From: JALYRV01 sp036675475
Lineage (GTDB): Bacteria > Acidobacteriota > Vicinamibacteria > Vicinamibacterales > SCN-69-37
DNA length: 64,000 nt
Direction of reading: 5' to 3'
Assembly (NCBI GenBank): GCA_036675475.1
Contig: JAKFEY010000002.1
Coordinates: 12,655-76,654 of the forward strand
Part shown: piece by piece, positions 44,878 to 53,321 of the stretch
Layout of the letters: every line of letters starts with the position of its first letter
Numbering within the stretch: position 1 is the stretch's first letter
Position numbers and translations under genes: made by a program
Notes under the pieces: generated by a model
What the model was told of the DNA's origin: nothing
The model's database searches: none
The model's input: only the letters and a program-made list of their open reading frames with translations

Positions 44878-45369
44878 ATGCCAGGAATGTCGTGTGTGAT
44901 GGCGGTGGCAGTTACCACGCTCGTTGCCATGTTCCTGCCCGCGAGGGCGACGCTCGAGCCGCAGCAGGGTGGAAACCCTCTCGCCGGGCCGTATGACACC
45001 AAGCAGCTTGGTCTCGGCACGCGCGCCACCGTTGTCGTGGCGTTCGCCGCGGATGACTGCAAGGCCTGCGCTGAGGCGATCCCGTTCTACAAGACACTGC
45101 TCAAGGTGCCAGGCATGGACGGAAGCACGCGGCGGCTCATCGTTGTGGCCATGGATGGCGTCTGGCCGGTGAAGGACATCACAGACAAACAGGCGTTCGA
45201 GCCACATCGGCTGACGTCAGGGCCATATCCGGCCGGCCGGCTCCCCGGTGTGACCAAAGCGCCGACGGTACTCGTCCTCGATGAAAATGGAGCTCCGGTC
45301 GGGAAGTGGGAAGGCCCGCTGACGGATGTGCAGCAGAAGGAAGTCATCGCGGCCGCCAGCAGGCGCTGA
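44878..45369 (+). CDS. Secreted thioredoxin-like protein with CxxC motif
   Basis: 163 residues. Signal-like N-terminus (SCVMAVAVTTLVAMFLPARA), thioredoxin fold with DDCKACAEAIPFY: the redox pair is Cys61 and Cys64 (CKAC). The cis-proline motif is TKAPTVLVLDENG. It is expected in the periplasm or at the membrane face. At the end of the peptide operon it could form or reshuffle the Cys58-Cys69 disulfide of the small peptide; it may instead have a general redox role. Start by the AAGGAGG Shine-Dalgarno sequence. Confidence 0.78.
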   Translation: MPGMSCVMAVAVTTLVAMFLPARATLEPQQGGNPLAGPYDTKQLGLGTRATVVVAFAADDCKACAEAIPFYKTLLKVPGMDGSTRRLIVVAMDGVWPVKDITDKQAFEPHRLTSGPYPAGRLPGVTKAPTVLVLDENGAPVGKWEGPLTDVQQKEVIAAASRR

Positions 45370-45422
45370 CGGCCCAGCGGGCTCCGCAGCCTCGCGCGCG
45401 CCGCCGCGATGCTCTCGGCCGC

Positions 45423-45438
45423 GGGACATAATTGTCCC
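45423..45438 (+). promoter_or_regulatory. Perfect 16-bp palindrome over a -10 element
   Basis: GGGACATAATTGTCCC includes CATAAT (45427-45432), which ends 6 bp before the GTG at 45439. A perfect dyad covering the -10 of a leaderless promoter is a good repressor-operator candidate. Confidence 0.5.
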
Positions 45439-46362
45439 GTGGCCGTCACCATCTTCACCTCACCTCGCTTCAGCGAGCACGTCACGCCGCCGGGACATCC
45501 CGAGCGGCCCGAGCGCGCCAAGGCCATGGAGGGCGTCGCCAACCGCTGGCGCATGAAGGGCGGCGACGTCCGCGACGCCCGGCCCGCGACGCGCGGAGAG
45601 CTCGCCCGCGTGCACACGCCCGAATACCTCGATCTCGTCGAATCGGTGCGGGGACGGCCCGCGCAGCTCGACCCCGACACCTACACAAGCCCCGAGTCGG
45701 TCGAGATTGCGGCACTCGCCGCCGGCGCCGCCATCGAGGCCGCCCGCCTCGCGCGCGACGGCACGCCGGCCTTTGCGTTCGTCCGTCCGCCCGGCCATCA
45801 CGCCGAGCCCGACAAAGCAATGGGCTTCTGCCTCTACAACAACATCGCCGTCGCAGCCGCCGATCTGCTCGCCACCGGCACGCGCACAGTCGCCATCGTC
45901 GACATCGACGTCCACCACGGCAACGGCACGCAGTGGGCGTTCTACGCAGATCCGCGGGTGCTGTTCATCTCGAGCCATCAGTTTCCGTTTTATCCGGGCA
46001 CTGGCGCCGCCGGGGAGACCGGCAGCGGGGAAGGCGCCGGCTTCACGCTCAACATTCCGCTCGCTGCGGGCGCCGGGGACGACGAGTACGACAAGGCCTA
46101 CGCGGAGATTGTTCAGCCGGCGCTCCAGACGTTTGCGCCTGAAGTGCTGCTGATCTCCGCCGGCTTCGACACCTGGATTCATGACCCGCTCGCGGGCATG
46201 CGGGTCACGGCGGACGGGTTCCGCCGCATCTTTGCGCGCCTCCGCGCTGCCGCCGATGCCACATGCGGCAGCCGGGTCATGCTGGTCACCGAGGGCGGTT
46301 ACGATCTGGCCGGGCTCGAAGCGGGACTGCAGGCCGGATTGGCGGCGTTCGGCGCGATATAA
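45439..46362 (+). CDS. Histone-deacetylase-family protein
   Basis: 307 residues of the arginase/HDAC superfamily, bacterial acetoin-utilisation/acetylpolyamine-amidohydrolase type. Catalytic text: FVRPPGHHAEPDKAMGFCLY (His-His), IVDIDVHHGNGTQ (Asp, His zinc ligands) and LISAGFDTWIHDPLAGM (Asp ligand). Start GTG 45439 directly behind a dyad promoter. It would deacetylate acetylpolyamines or lysine; substrate unknown. Its TAA overlaps the leuS -10. Confidence 0.92.
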   Translation: MAVTIFTSPRFSEHVTPPGHPERPERAKAMEGVANRWRMKGGDVRDARPATRGELARVHTPEYLDLVESVRGRPAQLDPDTYTSPESVEIAALAAGAAIEAARLARDGTPAFAFVRPPGHHAEPDKAMGFCLYNNIAVAAADLLATGTRTVAIVDIDVHHGNGTQWAFYADPRVLFISSHQFPFYPGTGAAGETGSGEGAGFTLNIPLAAGAGDDEYDKAYAEIVQPALQTFAPEVLLISAGFDTWIHDPLAGMRVTADGFRRIFARLRAAADATCGSRVMLVTEGGYDLAGLEAGLQAGLAAFGAI

Positions 46363-46363
46363 T
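46358..46363 (+). promoter_or_regulatory. Perfect -10 TATAAT for leuS, predicts leaderless mRNA
   Basis: TATAAT ends 6 bp before the TTG start at 46370 and overlaps the HDAC-family stop codon. It is the best of the leaderless-promoter candidates in the window. Confidence 0.55.
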
Positions 46364-46369
46364 TCACGT

Positions 46370-48853
46370 TTGGCCGACTACAACCCGCAGACCATCGAAA
46401 CGAAATGGCAGGACACCTGGGCGCGCACGCGCGCGTTCGAGGTCACTGAAGATCCGTCACGCCCCAAGTTCTACTGCCTCGAAATGTTCGCGTACCCCTC
46501 GGGGCACGCCCACGTGGGCCACGTCCGCAACTACATGATCGGCGACGTGATGGCCCGGCTCAAGCGGATGCGCGGCTTCAACGTGCTGCATCCCTTCGGC
46601 TGGGACGCCTTCGGCCTGCCCGCCGAGAACGCCGCCATCAAGAACGGCACGCATCCCGAAACGTGGACGCTCGAGAACATCGCGCACATGAAGGGGCAGC
46701 TGCAGCGGCTCGGCATCAGCTACGCCTGGGAGCGCGAGTTCGCCACGTGCCAGCCCGAGTACTACCGCTGGAACCAGTGGCTCTTCACGCGCATGTTCGA
46801 GAAGGGCCTCGCCTACAAGCGCCGGTCAACGGTGAACTGGTGCGAGAGCTGCCAGACGGTGCTGGCCAACGAGCAGGTCGTCGACGGCGGCTGCTGGCGC
46901 TGCGGCACGCCCGTCACGCTGCGCGATCTCGAGCAGTGGTTCCTGCGCATCACCGCCTACGCCGACGAGCTGCTCGAAGCGGCCGACGGTCTCGAGGCGT
47001 GGCCCGACAAGGTGCTCACGATGCAGCGCAACTGGATCGGGCGCAGCGAAGGCGCGCGCGTGAAGTTTCAGATTGCGGGCGCGGCAGCGGACGAGCAGAT
47101 CGAAGTGTTCACCACGCGCATCGACACGATCTACGGCGCAACGTTCATGACGCTTGCGCCGGAGCATGCGCTGGTCGAGCGATTCGCCGCCGAGTCGGAC
47201 GACCCCGCCGCGTTCCGCGCGCGCGCGCAGAAGTTCCGCTCGCAGGACCGCACGGCACGCATGACCGGCGATCTCGAGAAGGAAGGCTTCGACACGGGCC
47301 GCCGCGTCATCAATCCGTTCACGCACGAAGAGATCCCCGTCTGGATCGCGAACTTCGTCCTCGGCGAATACGGCACGGGTGCCGTCATGGGCGTGCCGGC
47401 GCACGACGATCGCGACCGAGAGTTCGCCACCAAATACGGCCTGCCCATTCGCACGGTCGTGAGCGACGATGATGTGCTCGTTGAGTCGGGACCGTTCAGC
47501 GGTCTGAAGGCTGACGAGGGCGTTCGGAAGATCACGGCCGAAGCCGAGGCTCGGGGAGTCGGCACGGCGACGGTGCAGTACCGGCTCAAGGACTGGGGCA
47601 TCAGCCGCCAGCGCTACTGGGGCACGCCGATCCCAATCATTTACTGCGACAAAGACGGCATGGTGCCGGTGCCCGACGACCAGCTGCCGGTGACGCTGCC
47701 GAAGATCGACGTCTTCAGCGGCCGCGGCGATTCGCCGCTGGCCAGCGTGCCGGAGTTCGTGAACGTGGCGTGCCCGAAGTGCGGCGGGCCGGCGCGGCGC
47801 GAAACCGACACCATGGACACGTTCGTCGACTCGTCCTGGTACTTCTACCGGTTCTGCGATCCGTCGAATGTGAATCTGCCGTTCGATCGCGCCAAGGTCG
47901 AATACTGGGGCCCGGTCGATTTCTACAGCGGCGGCGTCGAGCACGCCATCCTGCACCTGATCTACTCGCGCTTCTTCGCGAAGGTCTTCCGCGATCTCGG
48001 CATGAGCACCATCAGCGAGCCGTTTTCGCGCCTCCTCACGCAGGGCATGGTGTTGAAGAACGGCGCAGTCATGTCCAAGTCGAAGGGCAATGTCGTGGAC
48101 CCCGACGACATGATCGCCAAATACGGCGCCGACGCGCTGCGCCTCTACGTGATGTTCGTGGCGCCGCCTGAAAAGGAAGTGGAGTGGAGCGACGCGGGCC
48201 TCGACGGCAGCTTCCGCTTCCTGCTGCGCGTCTGGCGACTCGTGTGGCGGCTTGCCGAGACGATCGGCGGCGAAGGCATCCCGGCGCCGGCCACGCTCGC
48301 GCTCAACGACGCCGAGCGCGCGATGCGCCGCAAGACGCACGAGACCATCCGCAAGGTCACGCTCGACCTCGATCCGCGCGTGCATCTGAACACCGCGGTG
48401 TCGGGCCTCATGGAGCTGGTCAACGAGCTCTATACCTTCTGCCAGGGCATCAACTGCTTCCGCGGCGTCGACAAGGACGATGTGGGCGTGATGGACCGCA
48501 TCGAATCCATCGCGGTGGCGAAGGAAGCGGTCGAGGCCCTGGTGCTGATGCTGTCGCCATTCGCGCCGCACATGGCCGAGGAGCTGTGGGAGATGCTCGA
48601 CCACGCGGGCGGCGTCGTCGCCGCGGGCTGGCCGGCGTTCGATCCGGAAGCCGCGAAGGCGGATGAGATCGTGATCCCCGTGCAGGTCAACGGCAAGCTG
48701 CGCGGCCGGGTGACCGTGCCAGCCGACGCGACCGAAGCCGTCATTCAGGCCGCCGCCCTGACCGACCCGCAGGTGCAGATCCACACGGCAGGCAAGACGG
48801 TGGTGAAGGTGATCGTCGCAAAGGGTAAGCTGGTCAGCGTGGTGGTCAAATGA
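46370..48853 (+). CDS. leuS: Leucyl-tRNA synthetase
   Basis: Charges tRNA-Leu; 827 residues. HIGH-type motif SGHAHVGHVRNY near residue 45, Zn-binding insert CESCQTVLANEQVVDGGCWR, editing CP1 domain (about 220-415, TRIDTIYGATFMTLAPEH), and KMSKS-type MSKSKGNVVDPDDM near residue 570. WGTPIPIIYC and VDSSWYFYRFCDP are typical. Start TTG 46370 (ADYNPQTIETKWQDTW follows); the upstream frame lies inside the HDAC gene. It overlaps lptE by ATGA. Confidence 0.95.
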   Translation: MADYNPQTIETKWQDTWARTRAFEVTEDPSRPKFYCLEMFAYPSGHAHVGHVRNYMIGDVMARLKRMRGFNVLHPFGWDAFGLPAENAAIKNGTHPETWTLENIAHMKGQLQRLGISYAWEREFATCQPEYYRWNQWLFTRMFEKGLAYKRRSTVNWCESCQTVLANEQVVDGGCWRCGTPVTLRDLEQWFLRITAYADELLEAADGLEAWPDKVLTMQRNWIGRSEGARVKFQIAGAAADEQIEVFTTRIDTIYGATFMTLAPEHALVERFAAESDDPAAFRARAQKFRSQDRTARMTGDLEKEGFDTGRRVINPFTHEEIPVWIANFVLGEYGTGAVMGVPAHDDRDREFATKYGLPIRTVVSDDDVLVESGPFSGLKADEGVRKITAEAEARGVGTATVQYRLKDWGISRQRYWGTPIPIIYCDKDGMVPVPDDQLPVTLPKIDVFSGRGDSPLASVPEFVNVACPKCGGPARRETDTMDTFVDSSWYFYRFCDPSNVNLPFDRAKVEYWGPVDFYSGGVEHAILHLIYSRFFAKVFRDLGMSTISEPFSRLLTQGMVLKNGAVMSKSKGNVVDPDDMIAKYGADALRLYVMFVAPPEKEVEWSDAGLDGSFRFLLRVWRLVWRLAETIGGEGIPAPATLALNDAERAMRRKTHETIRKVTLDLDPRVHLNTAVSGLMELVNELYTFCQGINCFRGVDKDDVGVMDRIESIAVAKEAVEALVLMLSPFAPHMAEELWEMLDHAGGVVAAGWPAFDPEAAKADEIVIPVQVNGKLRGRVTVPADATEAVIQAAALTDPQVQIHTAGKTVVKVIVAKGKLVSVVVK

Positions 48854-49395
48854 AAAGGGTAGCGCAGGCCTTTAGGCCTGCGGTGGTCGCGATGGTGGTC
48901 CTGCTCACCGCAGGTTGCGGCTACGCGCTCGCCGGCCGCGGATCGTCGCTGCCCGACTATATCCGCGTGATTGGCGTGCCGAACTTCAAGAACGGCACGC
49001 CGGTGTTCGAGATCGATCGCGTGATTTCCGATCGCGTGCGGCAGGAGCTGATCGGGCGCGGCAAGTACGAAGTCAGGCCCACCACCACCGGCGTCGACGC
49101 GCTCGTGGACGGCACCGTCACGTCCGTCACGCTTGCGCCGGCGACGTTCGACCAGAACCGCCAGGCCTCGCGCTACACGATCACCATCACGGCCTCGGTG
49201 ACCTTCCGCGACATCAAGACCGGCAAGGAAATCTGGGCCAACCCGGCCATCTCGTTCCGCGACGAGTATCAGATCAGCGATCCCTCGAGCGGCGCCAACA
49301 TCGCGGCCTTCTTCGGCAACGAGACGAACGCCGTCACGCGCCTCGCCAACGACTTCGCGCGCACCGTCGTCAGCGCCATGCTGGAAGCCTTCTAG
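48850..49395 (+). CDS. lptE: LPS-assembly lipoprotein LptE
   Basis: Partner of LptD in LPS export at the outer membrane; 181 residues. Lipoprotein signal ending LTAGCGYALAG with lipid-attached Cys near 24; GSSLPDYIRVIGVPNFKNGT and FEIDRVISDRVRQELI match the LptE family. Codons 6-11 (QAFRPA) are encoded by a GTAG REP-like repeat, so the N-region of the signal comes from repeat DNA. Start ATG in ATGA with leuS. Confidence 0.88.
   Translation: MKRVAQAFRPAVVAMVVLLTAGCGYALAGRGSSLPDYIRVIGVPNFKNGTPVFEIDRVISDRVRQELIGRGKYEVRPTTTGVDALVDGTVTSVTLAPATFDQNRQASRYTITITASVTFRDIKTGKEIWANPAISFRDEYQISDPSSGANIAAFFGNETNAVTRLANDFARTVVSAMLEAF
48859..48881 (+). repeat. GTAG-headed REP-like palindrome inside lptE
   Basis: GTAG (48859-48862) then GCAGGCCTTTAGGCCTGC (48864-48881), same family as at 41590, translated as part of the lptE signal region (VAQAFRPA). 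Confidence 0.85.
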
Positions 49396-49398
49396 GCC

Positions 49399-50409
49399 GT
49401 GCCGTCTGTCGCCGCCGACGCCTTCGTTCAGCAGATTCGCAAACGCAAGCCAGAGCCCGTCTACGTCATCATCGGCGACGACGATCAGGAGAAGTCGGGG
49501 CTGTCGCAGCTCGCCTCCGAGCTGGTCGAGGACGAGCTGCGCGCCTTCAACGTCGAACGGCTCTACGGCACCGACAAGACCACCAGTGCCGACGCCATCG
49601 TCGAAGCCGCGCGCGTGTTGCCGATGCTCGGCGACCGCCGCGTCATCGTGGTGCTTCGCGCCGATCGGCTGCTGAAGCCGCCGCGCAAGAAGGCGGACGA
49701 TGACGAGAGCGACGAACCGGCAGACGCGAGCGACGGCGCGCCGGTGTCGGCGGATGCGCTGACGGCGTACGTCACGAAGCCCGAGCCGATGACCACGCTG
49801 GTGCTGGTGGCCGACGACATCGATCGATCGCGCAAGCTGGGCAAGGCCCTCATCAAGCATGCGGCTATCGTCGAGTGCTGGGGGCTGAAGGGCGGCAAGG
49901 AGGTCAAGGGCTGGGAGCTGCCGCAGGTGGCGCGCGCGGCGCAGGCGTGGGTGAAGAAGCAGGCGGCCGAGGCGGGCAAGCAGGTGGACGCGCAGGGCGC
50001 GATGCTGCTGGCCGAGCGCGCGGGCACCGATATCTCGCGGCTGCGAGGCGACTGGCAGCGCGTGCTGTTGTACGTGGGGGAGCGCGCGAAGATCACGCGC
50101 GAGGATGTCGCCGAAGTGGTGTCGCCGGAGACCTCGCAGGACGACTGGGCGGTGACCAACGCGATCGAGCGCGGCGACGCGGCCACGGCCCTGCGTCAGC
50201 TGGGCCTGGCGTTCGATGCCGGCGCGGCGCCGCAGATGATGGTGGGGCAGCTCGGATGGTGGGTGCGATCGAAGCTGCCAGGGCTGGCGTCCGGCCGTGT
50301 GAAGGCGGCGGTGGACGCGCTGCTCAGAACTGATCTGGAGTTGAAAAGCTCGACGGGCGAGCCGCGCGTGCTGCTCGAGCGGCTCGTCGTCGAATTGTGC
50401 GGGCGGTAG
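49399..50409 (+). CDS. holA: DNA polymerase III delta subunit
   Basis: Clamp-loader subunit, 336 residues. PEPVYVIIGDDDQEKSGLSQ at the start, FNVERLYGTDKTTSADAIVE, ARVLPMLGDRRVIVVLRADR, and the C-terminal DWAVTNAIERGDAATALRQL domain fit HolA. An Asp/Glu-rich loop (about 95-115) is inserted. Start GTG 49399. The TAG stop is part of a GTAG palindrome. The lptE-holA order is conserved in many Gram-negatives. Confidence 0.92.
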   Translation: MPSVAADAFVQQIRKRKPEPVYVIIGDDDQEKSGLSQLASELVEDELRAFNVERLYGTDKTTSADAIVEAARVLPMLGDRRVIVVLRADRLLKPPRKKADDDESDEPADASDGAPVSADALTAYVTKPEPMTTLVLVADDIDRSRKLGKALIKHAAIVECWGLKGGKEVKGWELPQVARAAQAWVKKQAAEAGKQVDAQGAMLLAERAGTDISRLRGDWQRVLLYVGERAKITREDVAEVVSPETSQDDWAVTNAIERGDAATALRQLGLAFDAGAAPQMMVGQLGWWVRSKLPGLASGRVKAAVDALLRTDLELKSSTGEPRVLLERLVVELCGR

Positions 50410-50429
50410 GCCGGGACGTCAGTCCCGGC
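50406..50429 (+). repeat. GTAG-headed REP-like palindrome between holA and rpsT
   Basis: GTAG (50406-50409) then GCCGGGACGTCAGTCCCGGC (50410-50429), 8-bp arms with a GTCA loop. TAG ends holA; the element lies between convergent genes. Confidence 0.82.
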
Positions 50430-50438
50430 GCCGTCAGA

Positions 50439-50717
50439 TCAGGCCTTGGCGGCCTTGCTCTTCTTCGACGCGCGCTTGACCAGCCGCGACTTGTAGCGGC
50501 CCGCGGCGTTGGCGTGGATGATGCCCTTGCCGGCCATCTTGTCGATCAGCGAGAAGGCCTCGTTGAGCGCGCCCTTGGCGGCGTCGGTGTCGCCGGCGTC
50601 GAGGGCGGTGCGGATCTTCTTGAGACCGGTGCGCAGGCGCGAGCGCATCTCACGGTTGCGGGTCTGCTTCTTCTCGGACTGGCGGTGGGCTTTTACCGCC
50701 GACTTGTGCTTCGCCAA
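50439..50717 (-). CDS. rpsT: 30S ribosomal protein S20
   Basis: 92 residues: AKHKSAVKAHRQSEKKQTRN N-terminus, three long helices and a Lys/Arg-rich end (KRASKKSKAAKA). Start is TTG with AAAGGA 7 bp upstream on the minus strand. It lies convergent to holA with the REP-like palindrome between. Confidence 0.96.
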   Translation of the reverse strand: MAKHKSAVKAHRQSEKKQTRNREMRSRLRTGLKKIRTALDAGDTDAAKGALNEAFSLIDKMAGKGIIHANAAGRYKSRLVKRASKKSKAAKA

Positions 50718-50776
50718 ACTGGATTCCTTTGCTTCGGGCGGCGTCCGGCCGCGCTTTCAAACCCCTGATTTTAGCA

Positions 50777-51169
50777 TTACCAGTCCTCGCGGGCCCGGTA
50801 TTTCGCCTTTCGGGCCTCGCGGCGGCTCCGGCCGTCGGTGGCCTGATCGATGGCCAGGTTGACCCGGGCGGCCCGGCGGATGGCCGCCTCCTCGGGGGTG
50901 GGCGGCGGGGTCGTGTCGTCGTACATCTTGCGCGCCTGCGCCTTGGGCAGGTGCATGTCGGTGACCGCGCGTACCGTGAGGGTCTGGCGGCGGCCGAACG
51001 GCCGGGTGATGCTCAGGCGGTCGCCGACACGGAGCTGGCGGTTGGGCCGCGCGTTGTCGCCGTTGACCTCGACCTTGCCGCCCGCGCAGGCCCGCTGGGC
51101 CTCCGACCGCGTCTTGAACACGCACGAGACGTCGAGCCACACGTCGAGGCGGACGCTCTCGTCACTCAT
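50777..51169 (-). CDS. S4-domain RNA-binding protein (Hsp15-like)
   Basis: 130 residues. S4 fold: VRLDVWLDVSCVFKTRSEAQ, RACAGGKVEVNGDNARPN and LRVGDRLSI; a basic C-terminal tail (RSRREARKAKYRAREDW). Relatives such as Hsp15 bind stalled 50S-peptidyl-tRNA. TAAGAT (51176-51181, minus) lies 6 bp before the ATG, predicting a leaderless mRNA. Divergent from the TerB-like gene. Confidence 0.88.
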   Translation of the reverse strand: MSDESVRLDVWLDVSCVFKTRSEAQRACAGGKVEVNGDNARPNRQLRVGDRLSITRPFGRRQTLTVRAVTDMHLPKAQARKMYDDTTPPPTPEEAAIRRAARVNLAIDQATDGRSRREARKAKYRAREDW

Positions 51170-51184
51170 GAGACCATCTTAAAC

Positions 51185-51718
51185 GTGATTGGCCGATCCC
51201 TGCTCAAGTGGATAGGCGCCGACCGCGGAGCCATCGAGCCCGGCGCGCTCGACCGCACCGCCGCGGCGCTCGACACGATGCCGCCCGACCGGGCCCGCTA
51301 CGTGGCCGCCTTCGCCTATCTGCTGGCGCGCGTGGCGAACGTGGACTCGCACGTCTCGCCGGACGAACTGGATCTGATGCATCGCGCGGTGCAGAAGGAA
51401 GCGGATCTCACCGACGATGAGGCGGCCGTCATCGTGGGGCTCGCGCTGGGCGACACGCGGCGTTTTGCCGGCACGCACAACCTCGATGTCACGCGCGAGT
51501 TCATGACGCTGTCGACGCCTGGCCAGCGGCTCGGCCTGCTGCGATGCCTGTTCGCGGTGTCGGCCGCCGACGACAGCGTGGCCACGGCGGAAGACAACGA
51601 GATCCGCCGTATCACGCGCGAGTTGAAGATCGAGCACGCCGACTTCATCGAGGCGCGCGCCGAGGTCAAGGCGCACTTGGCGGTATTGAAAAATGTAAAA
51701 AATGGGGACGGGTCTTAA
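51185..51718 (+). CDS. TerB-like tellurite-resistance-family protein
   Basis: 177 residues. RARYVAAFAYLLARVANVDS, VSPDELDLMHRAVQKEADLT and LRCLFAVSAADDSVATAEDN match the TerB helical fold with its acidic metal-binding turn D-x-D-x-x-V. An N-terminal GRSLLKWIGA helix is extra. Start GTG 51185; only 15 bp separate it from the divergent S4 gene. The last five residues (NGDGS) come from a long palindromic repeat. Confidence 0.78.
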   Translation: MIGRSLLKWIGADRGAIEPGALDRTAAALDTMPPDRARYVAAFAYLLARVANVDSHVSPDELDLMHRAVQKEADLTDDEAAVIVGLALGDTRRFAGTHNLDVTREFMTLSTPGQRLGLLRCLFAVSAADDSVATAEDNEIRRITRELKIEHADFIEARAEVKAHLAVLKNVKNGDGS

Positions 51719-51768
51719 TTATTCATCGCGTGCATCACGCGATGAATAATTAAGACCCGTCCCCATTT
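51700..51768. repeat. Long perfect palindrome, 33-bp stem, REP/RAYT-like type
   Basis: Left arm 51700-51732 pairs perfectly with 51736-51768 around a CAT loop; it begins AATGGGGACGGGTCTTAATT. It contains the TerB-like stop and overlaps the DinB-like stop by 2 bp, so it may act as a bidirectional terminator. The GGGGACGGGTC type is often associated with REP-associated tyrosine transposases; no such gene is in the window. Confidence 0.85.
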
Positions 51769-52606
51769 AAATTACTATCGACCGCGCGGCGAACAGCGGC
51801 TCGGCGAGCGCGGCGTCGCCGGTCACCCGCACCGCCGCGCGCGCCCGGTCGCCCGGCAGGCCATTGAACAGCAGGCGCCGGGCGGTGTCGTCGCTCAGGG
51901 CGATACGGGCGGCCGGCGCGTTGGTCGCGCCGGCCATCAGGCGCCATGCGCCGGCGCTGCGCTCGAGCGCCCACGTGCCGCCGGCCGGTCCCGCAATGTC
52001 GAGTGCCACCACCGTGCCGTCCGCGGCGTCGCTGGCCCGCCAGGCGTGCGGCAGGCCGCGCAGCGCGATGAGCAGCGTCGCATGCAGCCAGGCCGGATCG
52101 GCCATCGGCTCCGCGCCCACCGCCTCGCGAATCTGCGCCTGGTGATGCCACTGCTCGGTGAGCTCGCGGCCGATGTCGAACCAGCCGGCCGACTCCATCT
52201 CGCCCGCCCACGACACGCCAAACAGGCCCGGCGCGTCGAACGGCATCATCTCGAAGAAGTCAGCCAGCTCGCGAATACTCTTCTCGTACAGATCGGCGAG
52301 CGCCCGCGTGCTGAGCCGCCGCGACGCGCCCACCCATTCGGCGTTGATGTGATTGATGAACCGCGCGAAATCCCGATCGCTCTCGATGGGGAAGGGCGGC
52401 GGAGGCGGCGTGTGCAGGTCGCGGTGAAACGACAGCCGCCGGAACCCGATGTCGGTCAGGTGCGCCACGACGTCGCGCACCTGCCACGAGCCCACGGCCG
52501 TGCGCGTCCACGCCGTGTCGGGCAGCGCGCGCAGCAGCGCGATCAGGCTCTCGCCGATCGGGCGGAACAGGAAACGGGTATCGGTCGGAGGAAGGGGCGT
52601 GATCAC
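51767..52606 (-). CDS. DinB/maleylpyruvate-isomerase-type metal-dependent protein
   Basis: 279 residues. DTAWTRTAVGSWQVRDVVAH (with the His of the metal site), FARFINHINAEWVGASRR and GRELTEQWHHQAQIRE (His-His of the helical bundle) fit the DinB/MDMPI family; the C-terminal half (about 185-279) resembles the SCP2-like domain of maleylpyruvate isomerases. Substrate unknown, probably thiol-dependent. It lies convergent to the TerB-like gene. Confidence 0.78.
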   Translation of the reverse strand: MITPLPPTDTRFLFRPIGESLIALLRALPDTAWTRTAVGSWQVRDVVAHLTDIGFRRLSFHRDLHTPPPPPFPIESDRDFARFINHINAEWVGASRRLSTRALADLYEKSIRELADFFEMMPFDAPGLFGVSWAGEMESAGWFDIGRELTEQWHHQAQIREAVGAEPMADPAWLHATLLIALRGLPHAWRASDAADGTVVALDIAGPAGGTWALERSAGAWRLMAGATNAPAARIALSDDTARRLLFNGLPGDRARAAVRVTGDAALAEPLFAARSIVI

Positions 52607-52616
52607 GCCCGCCAGT

Positions 52617-53321
52617 TTATCGCGCTCGGAGCGAGACGACGGTGCCGCCGGTTTCGGGCTTCTTGTCGGTATAGCGCACGACTTCGCGGCCCTCTGGCGT
52701 GAGCTCGGTGACCTGATAGATGGTCAGCGAGCCGCGCGTGACGGCCTTGACGTCCTTGATCCGGTTGCCGATCTTCGCCACGTAGTTGCGCGTCTCGCGA
52801 TACGGCGGCACGCCGTCGTAGCGCTCCACCGCGCCCGGGCCGGCGTTGTACGCCGCAAGCGCAAGCTCCACGTTGTTGTCGAACCGATCGAGCAGCGCAC
52901 GCAGATATTTCGTGCCCCCGCGGATGTTGTCGGCGGGATCGAACGGATCGACGACGCCGAGGTCGCGCGCCGTGCCCGGCATCAGCTGCATCAGGCCCAT
53001 CGCCCCCACGCTCGACACCGCGCGCGGGTTGAAGGCGGATTCCGTTTCGATGACGGCGCGCACCAGCACGGGATTGAGACCGTTCGATTCGGCGTGCTGC
53101 GCGATCAGCGAATCGAACTCGGTGCCGCGCGGCGCGCGCTGCCGCGCCACGGGCGCGACCGACCGGAACCCGGCATCCACGATGCGCGGCGTGCCGCTGT
53201 CCGTGCGCACGTATGAAAAGTTGGCGGGAAGCTCCTGCGCCGATACCTGCGGCGCAAGCACGGGCATGAGCCCGGCGCAGGCCGAAAGCAGAACCACGCG
53301 CGACGAGAGGCGCTCGAACAT
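52617..53321 (-). CDS. Lytic transglycosylase, SLT domain
   Basis: 234 residues. Signal-like N-terminus (VVLLSACAGLMPVLAPQVSA), SLT domain with AVIETESAFNPRAVSSVGAM and GLMQLMPGTARDLGV; catalytic Glu94 in ETES. YNAGPGAVERYDGVPPYRET is the standard SLT end. Acts on peptidoglycan in the periplasm. Its 5' leader (53322-53440) is long and appears structured. Confidence 0.92.
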   Translation of the reverse strand: MFERLSSRVVLLSACAGLMPVLAPQVSAQELPANFSYVRTDSGTPRIVDAGFRSVAPVARQRAPRGTEFDSLIAQHAESNGLNPVLVRAVIETESAFNPRAVSSVGAMGLMQLMPGTARDLGVVDPFDPADNIRGGTKYLRALLDRFDNNVELALAAYNAGPGAVERYDGVPPYRETRNYVAKIGNRIKDVKAVTRGSLTIYQVTELTPEGREVVRYTDKKPETGGTVVSLRAR

